A stretch of DNA of 59,840 bases from JASLBX01 sp036373915 (GCA_036373915.1 DASUUU010000055.1:1-59840), one strand, 5' to 3'. Numbered from the stretch's first letter, positions 18,280-27,314 are shown. The notes: a model not told the origin generated them from the sequence alone. Translations and numbers: made by a program.

Positions 18280-21111
18280 ATGGGACATCGTCGATTTATT
18301 GTCGGCTCCCTCGCACTGGGCAGTTCATGTGCCCTGGTGCTGGGCGCCAGCGCAGCTGTGTCCGGCAGCTCGCCCGACCTGAGCGCTGGCTCGCCGGGAT
18401 CGCCGACATCCACGGTCGACGTCTCGGCCGGCCTCGAGACCGGGAGTCAGTGGATCAACACTGTCGCCCCGCAGTTCGAAGCCCCGACACTCCAGGACGT
18501 CAAGGCCACGCCAGGGGCGCTGAAGGCTACGACGCTGCAGCAGACGGCGCTCGAGCAGGCCTGGGAGTACGACCGGAAGAACGCCGGCGGCAACCCGAAG
18601 GCGGCCCGGCAACTCGCCCGCGCCGAGCAGACCGCCATCCGTACCGGGAAGAGCCCGCGCCAGATCAAGCAGGCCAAGGATTCGCAGGTCGCCAAGCTGC
18701 TCACGATCCTCGTGGAGTTCAACCCCGACGCGAACGACGACTTCTCCGGTGTGATGGTGCCGAAGACCGTGTTCGAGGACCGTACCTGCGTCCCCGGCGA
18801 CGTCCAGAACGGGCCATTGCACAACAACATCCCCAACCCGGCCGACGCGCCGTTCCCGGACAACAACACGTTCTGGGTGCCCGACTTCAGCTCCGAGCAC
18901 TTCAACAAGCTGCTCTACACGAGTGAGGGAATCACCGAGCGGGTCCGGCCCGACCTGACCGGTCCGGACGGCGAACCGGGAATCGACATCTCCGGCTACA
19001 CGATGCGCAACCACTACCTCGAGATGTCCAAGGGCGCGTACAGCGTGGAAGGAGCGGCAACCCCGTGGGTCACGGTCGCCCACTCCGAGGCCTGGTATGG
19101 GGCGGACCGCTGCACCCAGGATGAACAGGGCAACTGGGTCGCCGGCCCACCGCAGCGGATGGTCGGCCATCCGGACAACCCGCGCGGGCCGGGGCAACTG
19201 GCCATCGACGCGGTCGTCGCCCTCCAGGAGCAGGTGCCGGACTTCCCGTTCGAGGAGTACGACATCGAGGACCAGTTCGACCGTGATGGCGACGGCGACC
19301 TGTTCGAGCCGGACGGGTTCATCGACCACGTGGTCCTCGTCCACGCGGGCGAGGACAAGTCCGGCGGCGGCGGTACCGAAGGGGTCTACGCCATCTGGGC
19401 GCACTCGAGTGACGTGCCAGGAGGCGCCCCCATCCCGGGAACGGACCTTCGGCTCGAGAACTACATCGTGCAGCCTGAGGACTCGGGCGTCGGTGTCTTC
19501 TCCCACGAGTACGGCCATGACCTCGGACTCCCGGACCTCTACGACACCAGCGGTGCCGCCAGTTCGCACATCGAGTTCTGGGACCTGATGTCATCCGGTT
19601 CGCATTCCGGCCCGATCTTCCAGGCCATCCCCACCCACATGGGCATCTGGGACAAGTGGGTGCTCGGCTGGGCCGAACCGGTGGTCCTCGACGTGGACGA
19701 CGACCCACAGAGTGTGGTCGTCGGGCAGACATCACGCACGCCGCGCGGCACCCAGGACGGCGTCCAGGTGCGCCTGCCGGACAAGATCGTGTCCTTCGCC
19801 GAGCCGCACAGCGGCGAGAACATGTGGTGGAGCAACAACGATCAGAACTGGGCAGACGTGCGCCTCGAGCGCGACATCGCGGTTCCGGCCGGAGCCGACG
19901 TGCGGTTCTGGATGTGGAACGACTACATCATCGAGGACGACTGGGACTACGGGTTCATCGAGGTGTCCGCCGATGGCGGCGCAACGTGGGAGGAGCAGAA
20001 GGTATACGACGAGGCGGGCAACCTCGTCAGCACGGACGACGACTACGCCGACCCGAACGGCCGGATGACCGACTACGGCGGCAAGAAGTACGGCCTGACC
20101 TCCCATACCGACGGGTGGCGGCACGACTACGTCGACCTGACCGCGTTCGCCGGCCAGAACATCAAGCTAAGGATGCGGTATGCGACCGACGCGGCATTCC
20201 TCGAGCGAGGCTGGTTCATCGACGACCTGTCGCTGACGGCCGACGGCACAACGGTCTGGGAAGACGACGCCGAGACCAACAACGGCTGGACGCCCGAGGT
20301 CTCCTCGTTCACCAACACGGCCGGGCAGGGCTGGGTCATCGACCCCGGCACGCATGCTCGTACCCAGTACTACATGGCCGAGTGGCGGAACCTGGACGGT
20401 TTCGACGAGGGTCTCAAGTACGGCTACGACAGCACCTACACCCCGACCGGCAGTGGCGAGGGTGCATGGTGGGTGTCGAAGGTCAACTACAACGCACCCG
20501 GCATGCTGGTGTGGTACCGCGACACCAGCTACAGCGTCAATCACGTCAGCGCCACCAGCTTCGACCTGCCAAGCGTGGGGTCGAAGGGTCAGCTGCTCAT
20601 CGTCGAATCACACTTCGACCCGATGCGGCACACGGGTGACGCGGCCGCAGCGGATCCGTCGGTCCTGAAGAACTTCCCGGTCAGGATGAACGCGTCCGAC
20701 GCCGCCTTCACGACGTTTGGCACGTACGAGGCCACCGACTGCTTCACGGTGGCGTCGCCTACCGATGAGTACTGCACGACGTACGGCAACAAGGGCGCGG
20801 TGGAGTCCTTCACGGACGAACTCGGTTGGTACCCGGGCATCGAGATCCAGCCGCAGGGCTTGTTCTTCCGGGACATCGACGCCTCGGCGGTCATCCCGTC
20901 GCGGGACAACGAGCCGTACACGACGCGGATGGTCAACCCGGACGGCAGCCCGGCCGAGGACCTCTACGGCCTGAGTCTGGGCGGTGGCCACTTCCTCGGC
21001 ACCGGTAATCCGGGTGACGAGGGCAAGGAGTTCGGTGTGTCGTTCACCATCAGGCGCACCGACAAGTCCAACCAGTCGGCGCTCGTTTACGTGACGCCGG
21101 CGACGCGGTAG
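18280..21111 (+). CDS. Secreted M6 family (immune inhibitor A-like) metalloprotease
   Basis: 943-residue exported zinc protease. Signal peptide about 1-29 (RRFIVGS...VLGASAAVSG), a long pro-region (about 50-140), then the catalytic domain with HEYGH at 409-413 followed by DLGLPDLYD, the M6 signature. A DRDGDGD stretch at 334-340 is probably a calcium site. C-terminal regions contain beta-rich blocks with DDWDYGFIEVSADGG and ERGWFIDDLSL, like the VEG domain of InhA. The ATG at 18280 is preceded by GAAAGGGG at 18268; a longer frame from 18178 lacks a signal peptide. Substrates unknown; family members digest host or competitor proteins. No inhibitor gene is adjacent. Confidence 0.93.
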   Translation: MGHRRFIVGSLALGSSCALVLGASAAVSGSSPDLSAGSPGSPTSTVDVSAGLETGSQWINTVAPQFEAPTLQDVKATPGALKATTLQQTALEQAWEYDRKNAGGNPKAARQLARAEQTAIRTGKSPRQIKQAKDSQVAKLLTILVEFNPDANDDFSGVMVPKTVFEDRTCVPGDVQNGPLHNNIPNPADAPFPDNNTFWVPDFSSEHFNKLLYTSEGITERVRPDLTGPDGEPGIDISGYTMRNHYLEMSKGAYSVEGAATPWVTVAHSEAWYGADRCTQDEQGNWVAGPPQRMVGHPDNPRGPGQLAIDAVVALQEQVPDFPFEEYDIEDQFDRDGDGDLFEPDGFIDHVVLVHAGEDKSGGGGTEGVYAIWAHSSDVPGGAPIPGTDLRLENYIVQPEDSGVGVFSHEYGHDLGLPDLYDTSGAASSHIEFWDLMSSGSHSGPIFQAIPTHMGIWDKWVLGWAEPVVLDVDDDPQSVVVGQTSRTPRGTQDGVQVRLPDKIVSFAEPHSGENMWWSNNDQNWADVRLERDIAVPAGADVRFWMWNDYIIEDDWDYGFIEVSADGGATWEEQKVYDEAGNLVSTDDDYADPNGRMTDYGGKKYGLTSHTDGWRHDYVDLTAFAGQNIKLRMRYATDAAFLERGWFIDDLSLTADGTTVWEDDAETNNGWTPEVSSFTNTAGQGWVIDPGTHARTQYYMAEWRNLDGFDEGLKYGYDSTYTPTGSGEGAWWVSKVNYNAPGMLVWYRDTSYSVNHVSATSFDLPSVGSKGQLLIVESHFDPMRHTGDAAAADPSVLKNFPVRMNASDAAFTTFGTYEATDCFTVASPTDEYCTTYGNKGAVESFTDELGWYPGIEIQPQGLFFRDIDASAVIPSRDNEPYTTRMVNPDGSPAEDLYGLSLGGGHFLGTGNPGDEGKEFGVSFTIRRTDKSNQSALVYVTPATR

Positions 21112-21117
21112 AAAGCG

Positions 21118-21156
21118 GGGCGACTCCGCCGGGCCCCCTCCCCGGCGGAGTCGCCC
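21118..21156. terminator. Strong bidirectional hairpin between M6 protease and rarA genes
   Basis: Arms 21118-21133 and 21141-21156 are a perfect 16-bp inverted repeat (GGGCGACTCCGCCGGG) with a 7-base loop. It starts 7 bases after the protease stop and its right edge touches the rarA stop codon. Convergent genes share it, so it should end both transcripts. There is no long T-run, as is common in GC-rich actinobacteria. Confidence 0.9.
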
Positions 21157-22523
21157 TACTCTCCCCTGACGATCTTCCTGAGCCGGCTGTACCGGTCGGC
21201 GTAGTCGCGCTCGGCGCCTCGGGTGCCCGGCTCGTAGTACTGCTTGTCCGCGACAACGTCGGGTGCGTACTGCTGCTCGACGACTCCGCGGGGGTCGTCG
21301 TGCGCGTACGCGTACGAGGTCCCGTGGCCGAGGCGGTTGGCGCCGGCGTAGTGAGCGTCCCGCAGCTTAGGCGGCACCGGCCCGACCAGGCCGGCCCGTA
21401 CGTCGGAAACTGCCGCTGCGATGGCCTTGACCACGCTGTTCGATTTGGGCGCCAGGGCGAGCGCGATGACGGCGTGAGCGAGTGTGATCTGTGCCTCCGG
21501 CCAGCCGATCAGCTGGACGGCCTGAGCAGCGGCGATCGCCGTCTGAAGCGCGGCCGGATCGGCCAGCCCGATATCCTCGCTGGCCAGGATCACCAGCCGG
21601 CGGGCGAGAAACCTGGGGTCCTCCCCCGCTTCGACCATCCGGGCCAGGTAATGCAGCGCGGCGTCGGCGTCGCTGCCCCGGATCGACTTGATCAGCGCGC
21701 TGGTCACATCGTAATGCTGGTCGCCGGCCCGGTCGTAGCGCACGGCCGCCCGGTCGACCGCGCGCTCGGCAGTGGCCAGGTCGATGGTGCGATCGTCCCG
21801 GCCGACGGCGGCGTTGGCCGCCGCCTCCAGGTAGGTCAGCGCCCGCCGCGCGTCGCCCCCGGAGAGGCGGACGAGATGTTCGCGGGCCTCGTCGGCCAGC
21901 GTCACTGAGCCGCCGAGGCCGCGTTCGTCGGCGAGCGCGCGGGTCAGCACCTGATCGATGTCCGCATCGGTCAACGGTTCCAGGGTCAGCAGTAACGACC
22001 TCGACAGCAGCGGGCTGATCAAGGCGAAGAACGGATTCTCGGTCGTCGCCGCCACAAGCGACACCCAGCGGTTCTCCACGCCGGGCAGGAGAGCGTCCTG
22101 CTGCGTCTTGGAGAAACGGTGCACCTCGTCGACGAACAGGACCGTGCCGGTGCCGGTGCGCACCAGCTCCTTGCGAGCCCTGTCCATCACGGCACGGACG
22201 TCCTTGACCCCCGCGGTGACGGCCGACAGTTCGACGAAATGGCGCTTGGTCGCCCGGCTCACGACATAGGCCAGGGTCGTCTTACCCGTGCCGGGCGGAC
22301 CCCAGAGCACGAGGGCCATCGACTGGTCCTGTTCGACGAGCTGCCGCAGCGGCGTCCCGTCGCGGAGCAGGTGCTGCTGGCCGATGATCTCGTCGAGCGA
22401 CTGCGGCCGCATGCGCACGGCAAGTGGCGCGCCCGCGTAGTCTGCCTCCGCCCCGGTCAGGGATCCTGGTGGTGGTGCCGCTGCCGGGCTCCTGACCTCG
22501 AACAGCGCGCCCTCGTCGTTCAT
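21156..22523 (-). CDS. rarA: Replication-associated recombination protein A (AAA+ ATPase)
   Basis: 455-residue RarA/MgsA clamp-loader-like ATPase acting at stalled replication forks. Walker A GPPGTGKTTLAYVVSR, Walker B LFVDEVHRFSKTQQDALLP, and the C-terminal tetramerisation region ending YEPGTRGAERDYADRYSRLR are all clear. I place the start at the ATG 22523 (NDEGALFEV); the reading frame continues 55 residues upstream but only through the repeat array, so that part is not real protein. Its 5' flank holds that array rather than an obvious promoter. Confidence 0.95.
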   Translation of the reverse strand: MNDEGALFEVRSPAAAPPPGSLTGAEADYAGAPLAVRMRPQSLDEIIGQQHLLRDGTPLRQLVEQDQSMALVLWGPPGTGKTTLAYVVSRATKRHFVELSAVTAGVKDVRAVMDRARKELVRTGTGTVLFVDEVHRFSKTQQDALLPGVENRWVSLVAATTENPFFALISPLLSRSLLLTLEPLTDADIDQVLTRALADERGLGGSVTLADEAREHLVRLSGGDARRALTYLEAAANAAVGRDDRTIDLATAERAVDRAAVRYDRAGDQHYDVTSALIKSIRGSDADAALHYLARMVEAGEDPRFLARRLVILASEDIGLADPAALQTAIAAAQAVQLIGWPEAQITLAHAVIALALAPKSNSVVKAIAAAVSDVRAGLVGPVPPKLRDAHYAGANRLGHGTSYAYAHDDPRGVVEQQYAPDVVADKQYYEPGTRGAERDYADRYSRLRKIVRGE

Positions 22524-22559
22524 TTGTACGAGGCTAGCCCACCGCGGGCCGGTGATCTG

Positions 22560-22706
22560 CACCGAGGAAGCGCGGTGTCGTAGGTGGCCTGCACCGCGGA
22601 AGCATGGTGTCGTTCGACCCGCGCACCGCGGAAGCATGGTGTCGCCGGGCCGACATCTCGGAAGCTTGGTGCGGGCAAGTAGCCGCACCGCGGAAGCCTG
22701 GTGCGA
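22560..22706 (-). repeat. Dispersed pentameric 21-bp repeat element, copy 1
   Basis: Five 21-base units begin at 22560, 22592, 22624, 22654 and 22686 (spacing 32, 32, 30, 32). On the minus strand the core is CACCATGCTTCCGCGGTG with partly palindromic ends (CACC/GGTG). The 9-11-base segments between units are conserved too when compared with copy 2 at 43560-43706, so the whole ~147 bp is one element, about 81% identical (119 of 147). It lies 37 bp upstream of the rarA start. A sixth, badly degraded unit may sit at 22712-22731. Confidence 0.92.
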
Positions 22707-22819
22707 GTGTTCACCGCAGCATGGAAGCTCGAAGCGAGCCGATCAGCCCAGCGGTCCCCCGACGGTCACACCATGGTGCTAGATGTGCAGAGCTGCCCCG
22801 TCGTTGCCGAGCACGCCCG

Positions 22820-23095
22820 GTCAGTTGAGCGTGTGGCGCGCCGCCGCGTCGAAGCTGCCCGAGGGGAATGCCAGGTTGCTGAAGTCCATCACCTCGGCCC
22901 TCAGGCCGACGCGTCGGCACTCTTCAACCAACTCCGGCGACAGGTCGATGCATGTCACGTCGAAGTCCTCGCCTGCGAGGTAGCGGCCGCTCACACCGTG
23001 GCCTGCTCCGATCTCCAGGACGCTGATCAGGCTGGCCGCGCGCAGTGACTCGGCGAATCGCTCACGTTCCGACTGCTACCACGACTGATCACCCA
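22820..23095 (-). pseudogene. Truncated class I SAM-dependent methyltransferase with internal stop
   Basis: Reading leftward from the ATG at 23095: MGDQSW, then an in-frame TAG (23075-23077), then QSERERFAESLR and the SAM-binding motif I ISVLEIGAGHGVSGRYL, motif II DVTCIDLSPELVEECRR and DFSNLAFPSGSFDAA, then a premature end at 22820. About 90 codons of a normal ~200-codon gene remain, so the C-terminal half is gone, replaced by the repeat array region. The amber codon sits where orthologues usually read WYQSER. Non-functional. Confidence 0.88.
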
Positions 23096-23171
23096 TCAGC
23101 GCCCGGGCGCAGCCGCTCCTTGACCGTCGCGTATCTCACGAACAGCAAACCTAGCTTGCGCAGGCGACACG

Positions 23172-24788
23172 TTAAGTCAGCCGAAGCTCGTCGCCGGTCC
23201 AGCGGCGCCGCAGCCAGCGGTCGTGCGAGACAGCGACGACGGGCAGGCTGGAGCCGAGCACGGCCGCTTCCAACTCCTCGACGAGAATGAGCGACAGGTG
23301 GTTCGTCGGCTCGTCGAGCAACAACACGTGCGGACTGGACGTCAGCAGCCGGGCCAGCGCGAGGCGCCGCTGCTGGCCCACGGACAAGCGGCCGACCGGT
23401 GTGTGCACGTCGCGGGGTGGCAGCAGTCCCAGCCCCACCAGATCGGCCTGGTGATCCTCCGGCACACCGGTGCGACCCGCGGCGAAGACATGTAGGGCGG
23501 TCGCGGCCGGATCGGGGAACACGCCTTCCTGCGGCAGCCAGCCGATCCGGAGTCCGCGGGCGTGCATCACCCGGCCCCTCGCCGGCGCCAGCGCGCCGGC
23601 GAGCACGGCCAACAGGCTGGACTTGCCGGCCCCGTTCGGCCCGGTGACGAGCAGCCGGGTGTCCGCGCTGACGTCCAACGCGGCGATGGTGACCCGGCCC
23701 GGCACGTGGATGTCGCGCGCAGAGATCAGCATGCCGGGAGGGACGCCGGAGCTAAGGGCTGCGGAGAAGGCCAGCGGCTTCGGTGGTTTGGGCACCCGTT
23801 GCTCGCGAACGCGCTGCAGCCGGTTCTCCGCATCACGGACCCGTCTGGCTACCGCGGCATCGGAACGCTGGGCGAAGAAGTGCGGCGCGAACTTGTCGTT
23901 GTCGCGCGGTGCCCGGCTCGCATGACCCACCTGCCGGGCCGTGTGCTTGACCGCCGCCTGCAGGGTGTTCACCTCCTCGGTCCAAGCGGCGTAAGCCTGC
24001 TCCCACCGTGCTCGGGCTGCTGCCTTGCCGGTCAGGTACTCGGAGTAGGCCCCGGTGTAGCGGGATGGACCGACGGTCGGGATTCCGTCCGTCGCGACCG
24101 TCAGCGACGGGTCAAGGTCGAGGATCGCGGTACAGACCGCATCGAGGAACGCACGATCGTGTGACGCAGCGACGAGAACGCCACGGTGCTCGCGCAATGC
24201 ACCTTCGAGGTACGCCAGCGCGTCGTCGTCCAGGTGGTTCGTCGGCTCGTCCAGCAGCAGGATCTCGGGGGCACGCACCAGTACGAGTGCAAGCGCCAAC
24301 CGGGCCCGCTGCCCGCCCGACAGCGTCGCCACCGGCCGTTCCGGCGGAAGGTCGCCGAGGCCGAGCCCGCCGAGTGCCTTGGCAGCGCGCGCGTCCGCGG
24401 ACCAGCCGTCGTGGTCCTCGTACTCGGCCAGTACCTCGCCGTACTCGGTCAGGACGTCCTGTCCACGGGCCATCCGGCCCTCCAGATCTCGCATCCGGGC
24501 TTCGAGCCTCCGGAACCGGGCGAGTGCCGCATCGACGGCCTCGCCGATGGTTCCACCGTCCGGAAGCTCCGGCTGCTGCGCGAGGTACCCGATATCGCCG
24601 TGCCGGGCGACCGATCCGCCGTCCGGGCGCTCGCGGCCGGCGAGGATGCGGAGCAGGGTCGACTTGCCGGCCCCGTTCTGGCCGACCAGGCCGAGCCGCT
24701 CGCCGGCGCCGGCGGCGACGTCGACACCGTCCAGGATGGTGCGGCCGTGGTAGGCGTGGGTGATGGATCGTGCGGAAAGCTGAGTCAC
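23172..24788 (-). CDS. ABC-F family ATPase (ribosome-protection type candidate)
   Basis: 538-residue soluble protein with two ABC domains and no membrane segment. First domain: Walker A GQNGAGKS (36-43), LSGGQRARLALALVL, LLLDEPTNHLDDDAL. Second: GPNGAGKSSLL, the altered signature LSVGQQRRLALARLL, and LLLDEPTNHLS. The linker between them is basic. LSVGQQRR in domain 2 and the ARDIHVPGR segment resemble antibiotic-producer resistance ABC-F proteins such as TlrC and OleB, though some housekeeping ABC-F proteins also vary here. The GTG at 24788 has GAGG eight bases upstream. The frame stays open for 61 codons upstream, so a longer N-terminus cannot be excluded. Confidence 0.9.
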   Translation of the reverse strand: MTQLSARSITHAYHGRTILDGVDVAAGAGERLGLVGQNGAGKSTLLRILAGRERPDGGSVARHGDIGYLAQQPELPDGGTIGEAVDAALARFRRLEARMRDLEGRMARGQDVLTEYGEVLAEYEDHDGWSADARAAKALGGLGLGDLPPERPVATLSGGQRARLALALVLVRAPEILLLDEPTNHLDDDALAYLEGALREHRGVLVAASHDRAFLDAVCTAILDLDPSLTVATDGIPTVGPSRYTGAYSEYLTGKAAARARWEQAYAAWTEEVNTLQAAVKHTARQVGHASRAPRDNDKFAPHFFAQRSDAAVARRVRDAENRLQRVREQRVPKPPKPLAFSAALSSGVPPGMLISARDIHVPGRVTIAALDVSADTRLLVTGPNGAGKSSLLAVLAGALAPARGRVMHARGLRIGWLPQEGVFPDPAATALHVFAAGRTGVPEDHQADLVGLGLLPPRDVHTPVGRLSVGQQRRLALARLLTSSPHVLLLDEPTNHLSLILVEELEAAVLGSSLPVVAVSHDRWLRRRWTGDELRLT

Positions 24789-25096
24789 CTGGCGACCTCG
24801 AATGGAGAGTCGATCGAAGCCCGCCGGGCGTAGCCTCGGACGCGGGCCGGACACAGGTGTCAGCTGAACATCGCATACCAGGCTGCCAGCACGGGGACGA
24901 CTCATGCAACTCGATTTATCGACCGACCCCGCGCTCAGTCGACGTCGTCTGCTGCCGAAGTGGGTGCGCACCCTCCTTCGCCGATCACCCGCCTCTTCGA
25001 CTCCGCTCGTCTCAGGGAACTGTTGGGGCGTGATCAGATCAAAGCGAGTCGGTCAGGTCCATGTACATCTGCCGATTTGTCCCGTAGAACGGCCTA
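24789..25096. other. 308-bp divergent intergenic region
   Basis: Lies between the leftward ABC-F gene and the rightward esterase gene and should hold both promoters. Nothing coding was accepted. A 12-bp palindrome GGGTGCGCACCC at 24962-24973 sits within an imperfect GAAG...CTTC frame. No T-box, riboswitch or leader-peptide hairpin could be established by eye for the ABC-F transcript. Confidence 0.5.
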
Positions 25097-25939
25097 GTGA
25101 TCAGCGATCTGCGAATGCGTGCCATTGGCCTAGCGGCTGCCATGACGGTGATTCTGGCAGCCTGCTCCGACACCACTCAGCCAGAACAACCCGCCGCGGG
25201 CTCGCCCACCCAGACTCCGCCCGGCTCTTACCACGCCGAGGTCGAGATCGGCGAGCGCACCTACGACATCTACACCCCGCCGACGCGGGACCTGCAACCG
25301 CTGCCGCCGGCCGTCATCGCCTTCCACGGCCAGCCCAGCTCCCCCGACGCCATCAGGCGTGAGTCCGGGCTGGAGGCCCTGGCCGACGAGATGGGCTTCC
25401 TGGCGGTGTTCCCCCGTGGCGAGGACCAGCACTGGGGACCCGAGGCCAGCGGGCCAGACGTCGAGTATGTGGAGGCCTTGATCGGCGACCTGGTCGACAC
25501 CTGGGGCGCCGACCCGGACCGGATCTACGTCACGGGCTTCTCCAACGGCGCGGACATGGCGATCGTCACCGCGCTGGCCCTCTCGGACCGGGTGGCGGCG
25601 GCCGCACCTGTGACGCCGTCCGGCACGGGCTCGGTCCGCGAGGTGATCGAGGAGTCCGCCTCGCCCGTGCCCGTGATCGCCTTCATTGGGGAGACCGATG
25701 GCCGGGCCGACCTCGGCCTGGAGATGCTGGATACCTGGCGCTCTGGCCTGAGCTGCGAAGGCGCCGAGAACGATGGGGAGACGGACGGAGTGACCACCAC
25801 CAACTGGACGTGTGATGGTCGTCCGTTCCGCGTCCACGTGGTTGCCGGCCAGGGCCACGTCTGGTTCGGCGGCCCGGACGACCGCGAGCCGCTATGGGCG
25901 AGCGAGTCGATGTGGGAGTTCTTCAGCGAGCTGACCTGA
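25097..25939 (+). CDS. Lipoprotein alpha/beta-hydrolase, PHB-depolymerase/LpqC-like esterase
   Basis: 280-residue exported lipoprotein. Signal peptide with lipobox LAAC (cysteine at about residue 22), a low-complexity linker, then an esterase domain. The nucleophile Ser is in VTGFSNGADMA (GFSNG pentapeptide), the acid probably in GETDGRADLG, and the His in GQGHVWFGG. AVIAFHGQPSS is the oxyanion region. Related to polyhydroxybutyrate depolymerase/feruloyl-esterase-like proteins; the natural substrate is unknown. GTG 25097 or ATG 25115 could be the start; both keep the signal peptide. Confidence 0.85.
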   Translation: MISDLRMRAIGLAAAMTVILAACSDTTQPEQPAAGSPTQTPPGSYHAEVEIGERTYDIYTPPTRDLQPLPPAVIAFHGQPSSPDAIRRESGLEALADEMGFLAVFPRGEDQHWGPEASGPDVEYVEALIGDLVDTWGADPDRIYVTGFSNGADMAIVTALALSDRVAAAAPVTPSGTGSVREVIEESASPVPVIAFIGETDGRADLGLEMLDTWRSGLSCEGAENDGETDGVTTTNWTCDGRPFRVHVVAGQGHVWFGGPDDREPLWASESMWEFFSELT

Positions 25940-25993
25940 CCGAGCGGCCGAACAGGGACCCGCCGCCCGTGAACCGTGCACCACCGGGGGTGA

Positions 25994-27301
25994 TCAGTGG
26001 AGGTGTCGCTGGTCGACGATGCGCCGCATCTTTCCCATCGACCGCTCGATGCTCTCCGGCTCGACGACCTCGACACCCACGGTGACCCCGATGGTGCTCT
26101 TGATCAGGTGCTGGAGCTCACGGCCGGCGGTCGCGGCGGCCCCTGATTCGACCTCGCGGCGTCGCTCGACCTTGACCGTCATCTCGTCCATCCTGCCGGG
26201 ACGCGACAGCCAGCATTGGAAGTGCGGCGACAACTCCGGTGTCCGCAGGATGAGCTCCTCGACCTGGGTCGGGAAAAGGTTCACCCCGCGCAGGATGATC
26301 ATGTCGTCGGTGCGGCCGGTGATCTTGGCCATCCGGCGCATCGTCCGGGCGGTGCCCGGCAGCAGCCTGGTCAGGTCGCGGGTGCGGTACCGGATGACCG
26401 GTGTGGCCTGCTTGGTGAGTGTGGTGAAAACCAGCTCGCCCTCCTCACCGTCCGGCAGCACCTCCTCGGTGAACGGATCGATGACCTCCGGGTAGAAGTG
26501 GTCCTCCCAGATCGTCAGCCCGTCCTTGGTCTCCACACACTCGTTGGCCACGCCGGGGCCCATCACCTCGGACAGCCCGTAGATGTCGACGGCGTGCATG
26601 TCGAGGCGTTGCTCGATCTCGCGGCGCATGTCCTCGGTCCACGGCTCCGCACCGAAGATGCCGACCTTGAGTGAGCTTGCGGCCGGGTCAACACCCTGTC
26701 GCTCCATCTCGTCGATGATCGCGAGCATGTAGGACGGAGTGACCATGATCACGTCAGGCTGGAAGTCGTTGATCAGCATCACCTGGCGTTCGGTCATGCC
26801 GCCGGACACCGGCACAACCGTGCAGCCCATCGCCTCTGCACCGTAGTGGGCACCGAGTCCCCCGGTGAACAGGCCATACCCATAGGCGATGTGCACCGTA
26901 TCGCCAGGCCGTCCGCCGGAGGCCCGGATCGACCGGGCCATCACATGCGCCCACGTCTTGATGTCCTCCTGCGTGTACCCGACGACTGTCGGTCGGCCGG
27001 TCGTTCCGGACGACGCATGGATTCGGCTCACCCGCTCCTTGGGCACGGCGAACATGCCGTACGGGTACCGTTCGCGCAGATCCTGTTTGGCGGTGAATGG
27101 GAACCGGCCGAGATCTTCCAAGCTCTTCACGTCGTCGGGGTGAACACCGGCCTGGTCGAACGACGACCGATAGAACGGGATGTTGTCGTAGGCGTGCCGC
27201 AACGACCACTGCAACCGCTCCAGCTGAAGCGCCCGCAACTCGTCCACCGACGCCGTCTCGATAGGTTCAAGATCGCCGGGCTGGGGGCTGAGATCTTCCA
27301 C
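25994..27301 (-). CDS. Phenylacetate-CoA ligase-like aryl-CoA ligase
   Basis: 435-residue AMP-forming enzyme of the PaaK family that makes aryl-CoA from an aromatic acid, ATP and CoA. The P-loop is SSGTTGRPTVVGYT, the adenylate site YGLSEVMGPGVANEC, and the C-terminal hinge TGRTDDMIILRGVNLFP. Start is GTG 27301, preceded by GAGGAGGAG; a frame-open upstream extension of 94 codons lies inside the monooxygenase gene. It is the last gene of the liv-MBL-monooxygenase operon, 13 bp after the monooxygenase. The substrate is not fixed by sequence: phenylacetate is the family type, but context suggests a hydroxylated or hydroxylatable aromatic acid. Confidence 0.88.
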   Translation of the reverse strand: MEDLSPQPGDLEPIETASVDELRALQLERLQWSLRHAYDNIPFYRSSFDQAGVHPDDVKSLEDLGRFPFTAKQDLRERYPYGMFAVPKERVSRIHASSGTTGRPTVVGYTQEDIKTWAHVMARSIRASGGRPGDTVHIAYGYGLFTGGLGAHYGAEAMGCTVVPVSGGMTERQVMLINDFQPDVIMVTPSYMLAIIDEMERQGVDPAASSLKVGIFGAEPWTEDMRREIEQRLDMHAVDIYGLSEVMGPGVANECVETKDGLTIWEDHFYPEVIDPFTEEVLPDGEEGELVFTTLTKQATPVIRYRTRDLTRLLPGTARTMRRMAKITGRTDDMIILRGVNLFPTQVEELILRTPELSPHFQCWLSRPGRMDEMTVKVERRREVESGAAATAGRELQHLIKSTIGVTVGVEVVEPESIERSMGKMRRIVDQRHLH

Positions 27302-27314
27302 GTGCGTCTCCTCC

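Noticed and set aside
18325..19569. 414-codon antisense frame inside the M6 protease gene
   Set aside because: Composition is that of a mirrored frame, with no known motifs; the sense protein has signal peptide and HEYGH.
22524..22688. N-terminal extension of RarA by 55 residues
   Set aside because: The extension is a translation of the repeat array; orthologues begin near the chosen ATG.
22560..22706. CRISPR array reading of the repeat cluster
   Set aside because: Spacers are only 9-11 bases and are themselves homologous between the two copies; there is no cas gene nearby.
24904..25362. Small rightward ORF starting at 24904 upstream of the esterase
   Set aside because: No ribosome-binding site or family resemblance, and it runs out of frame into the esterase gene.
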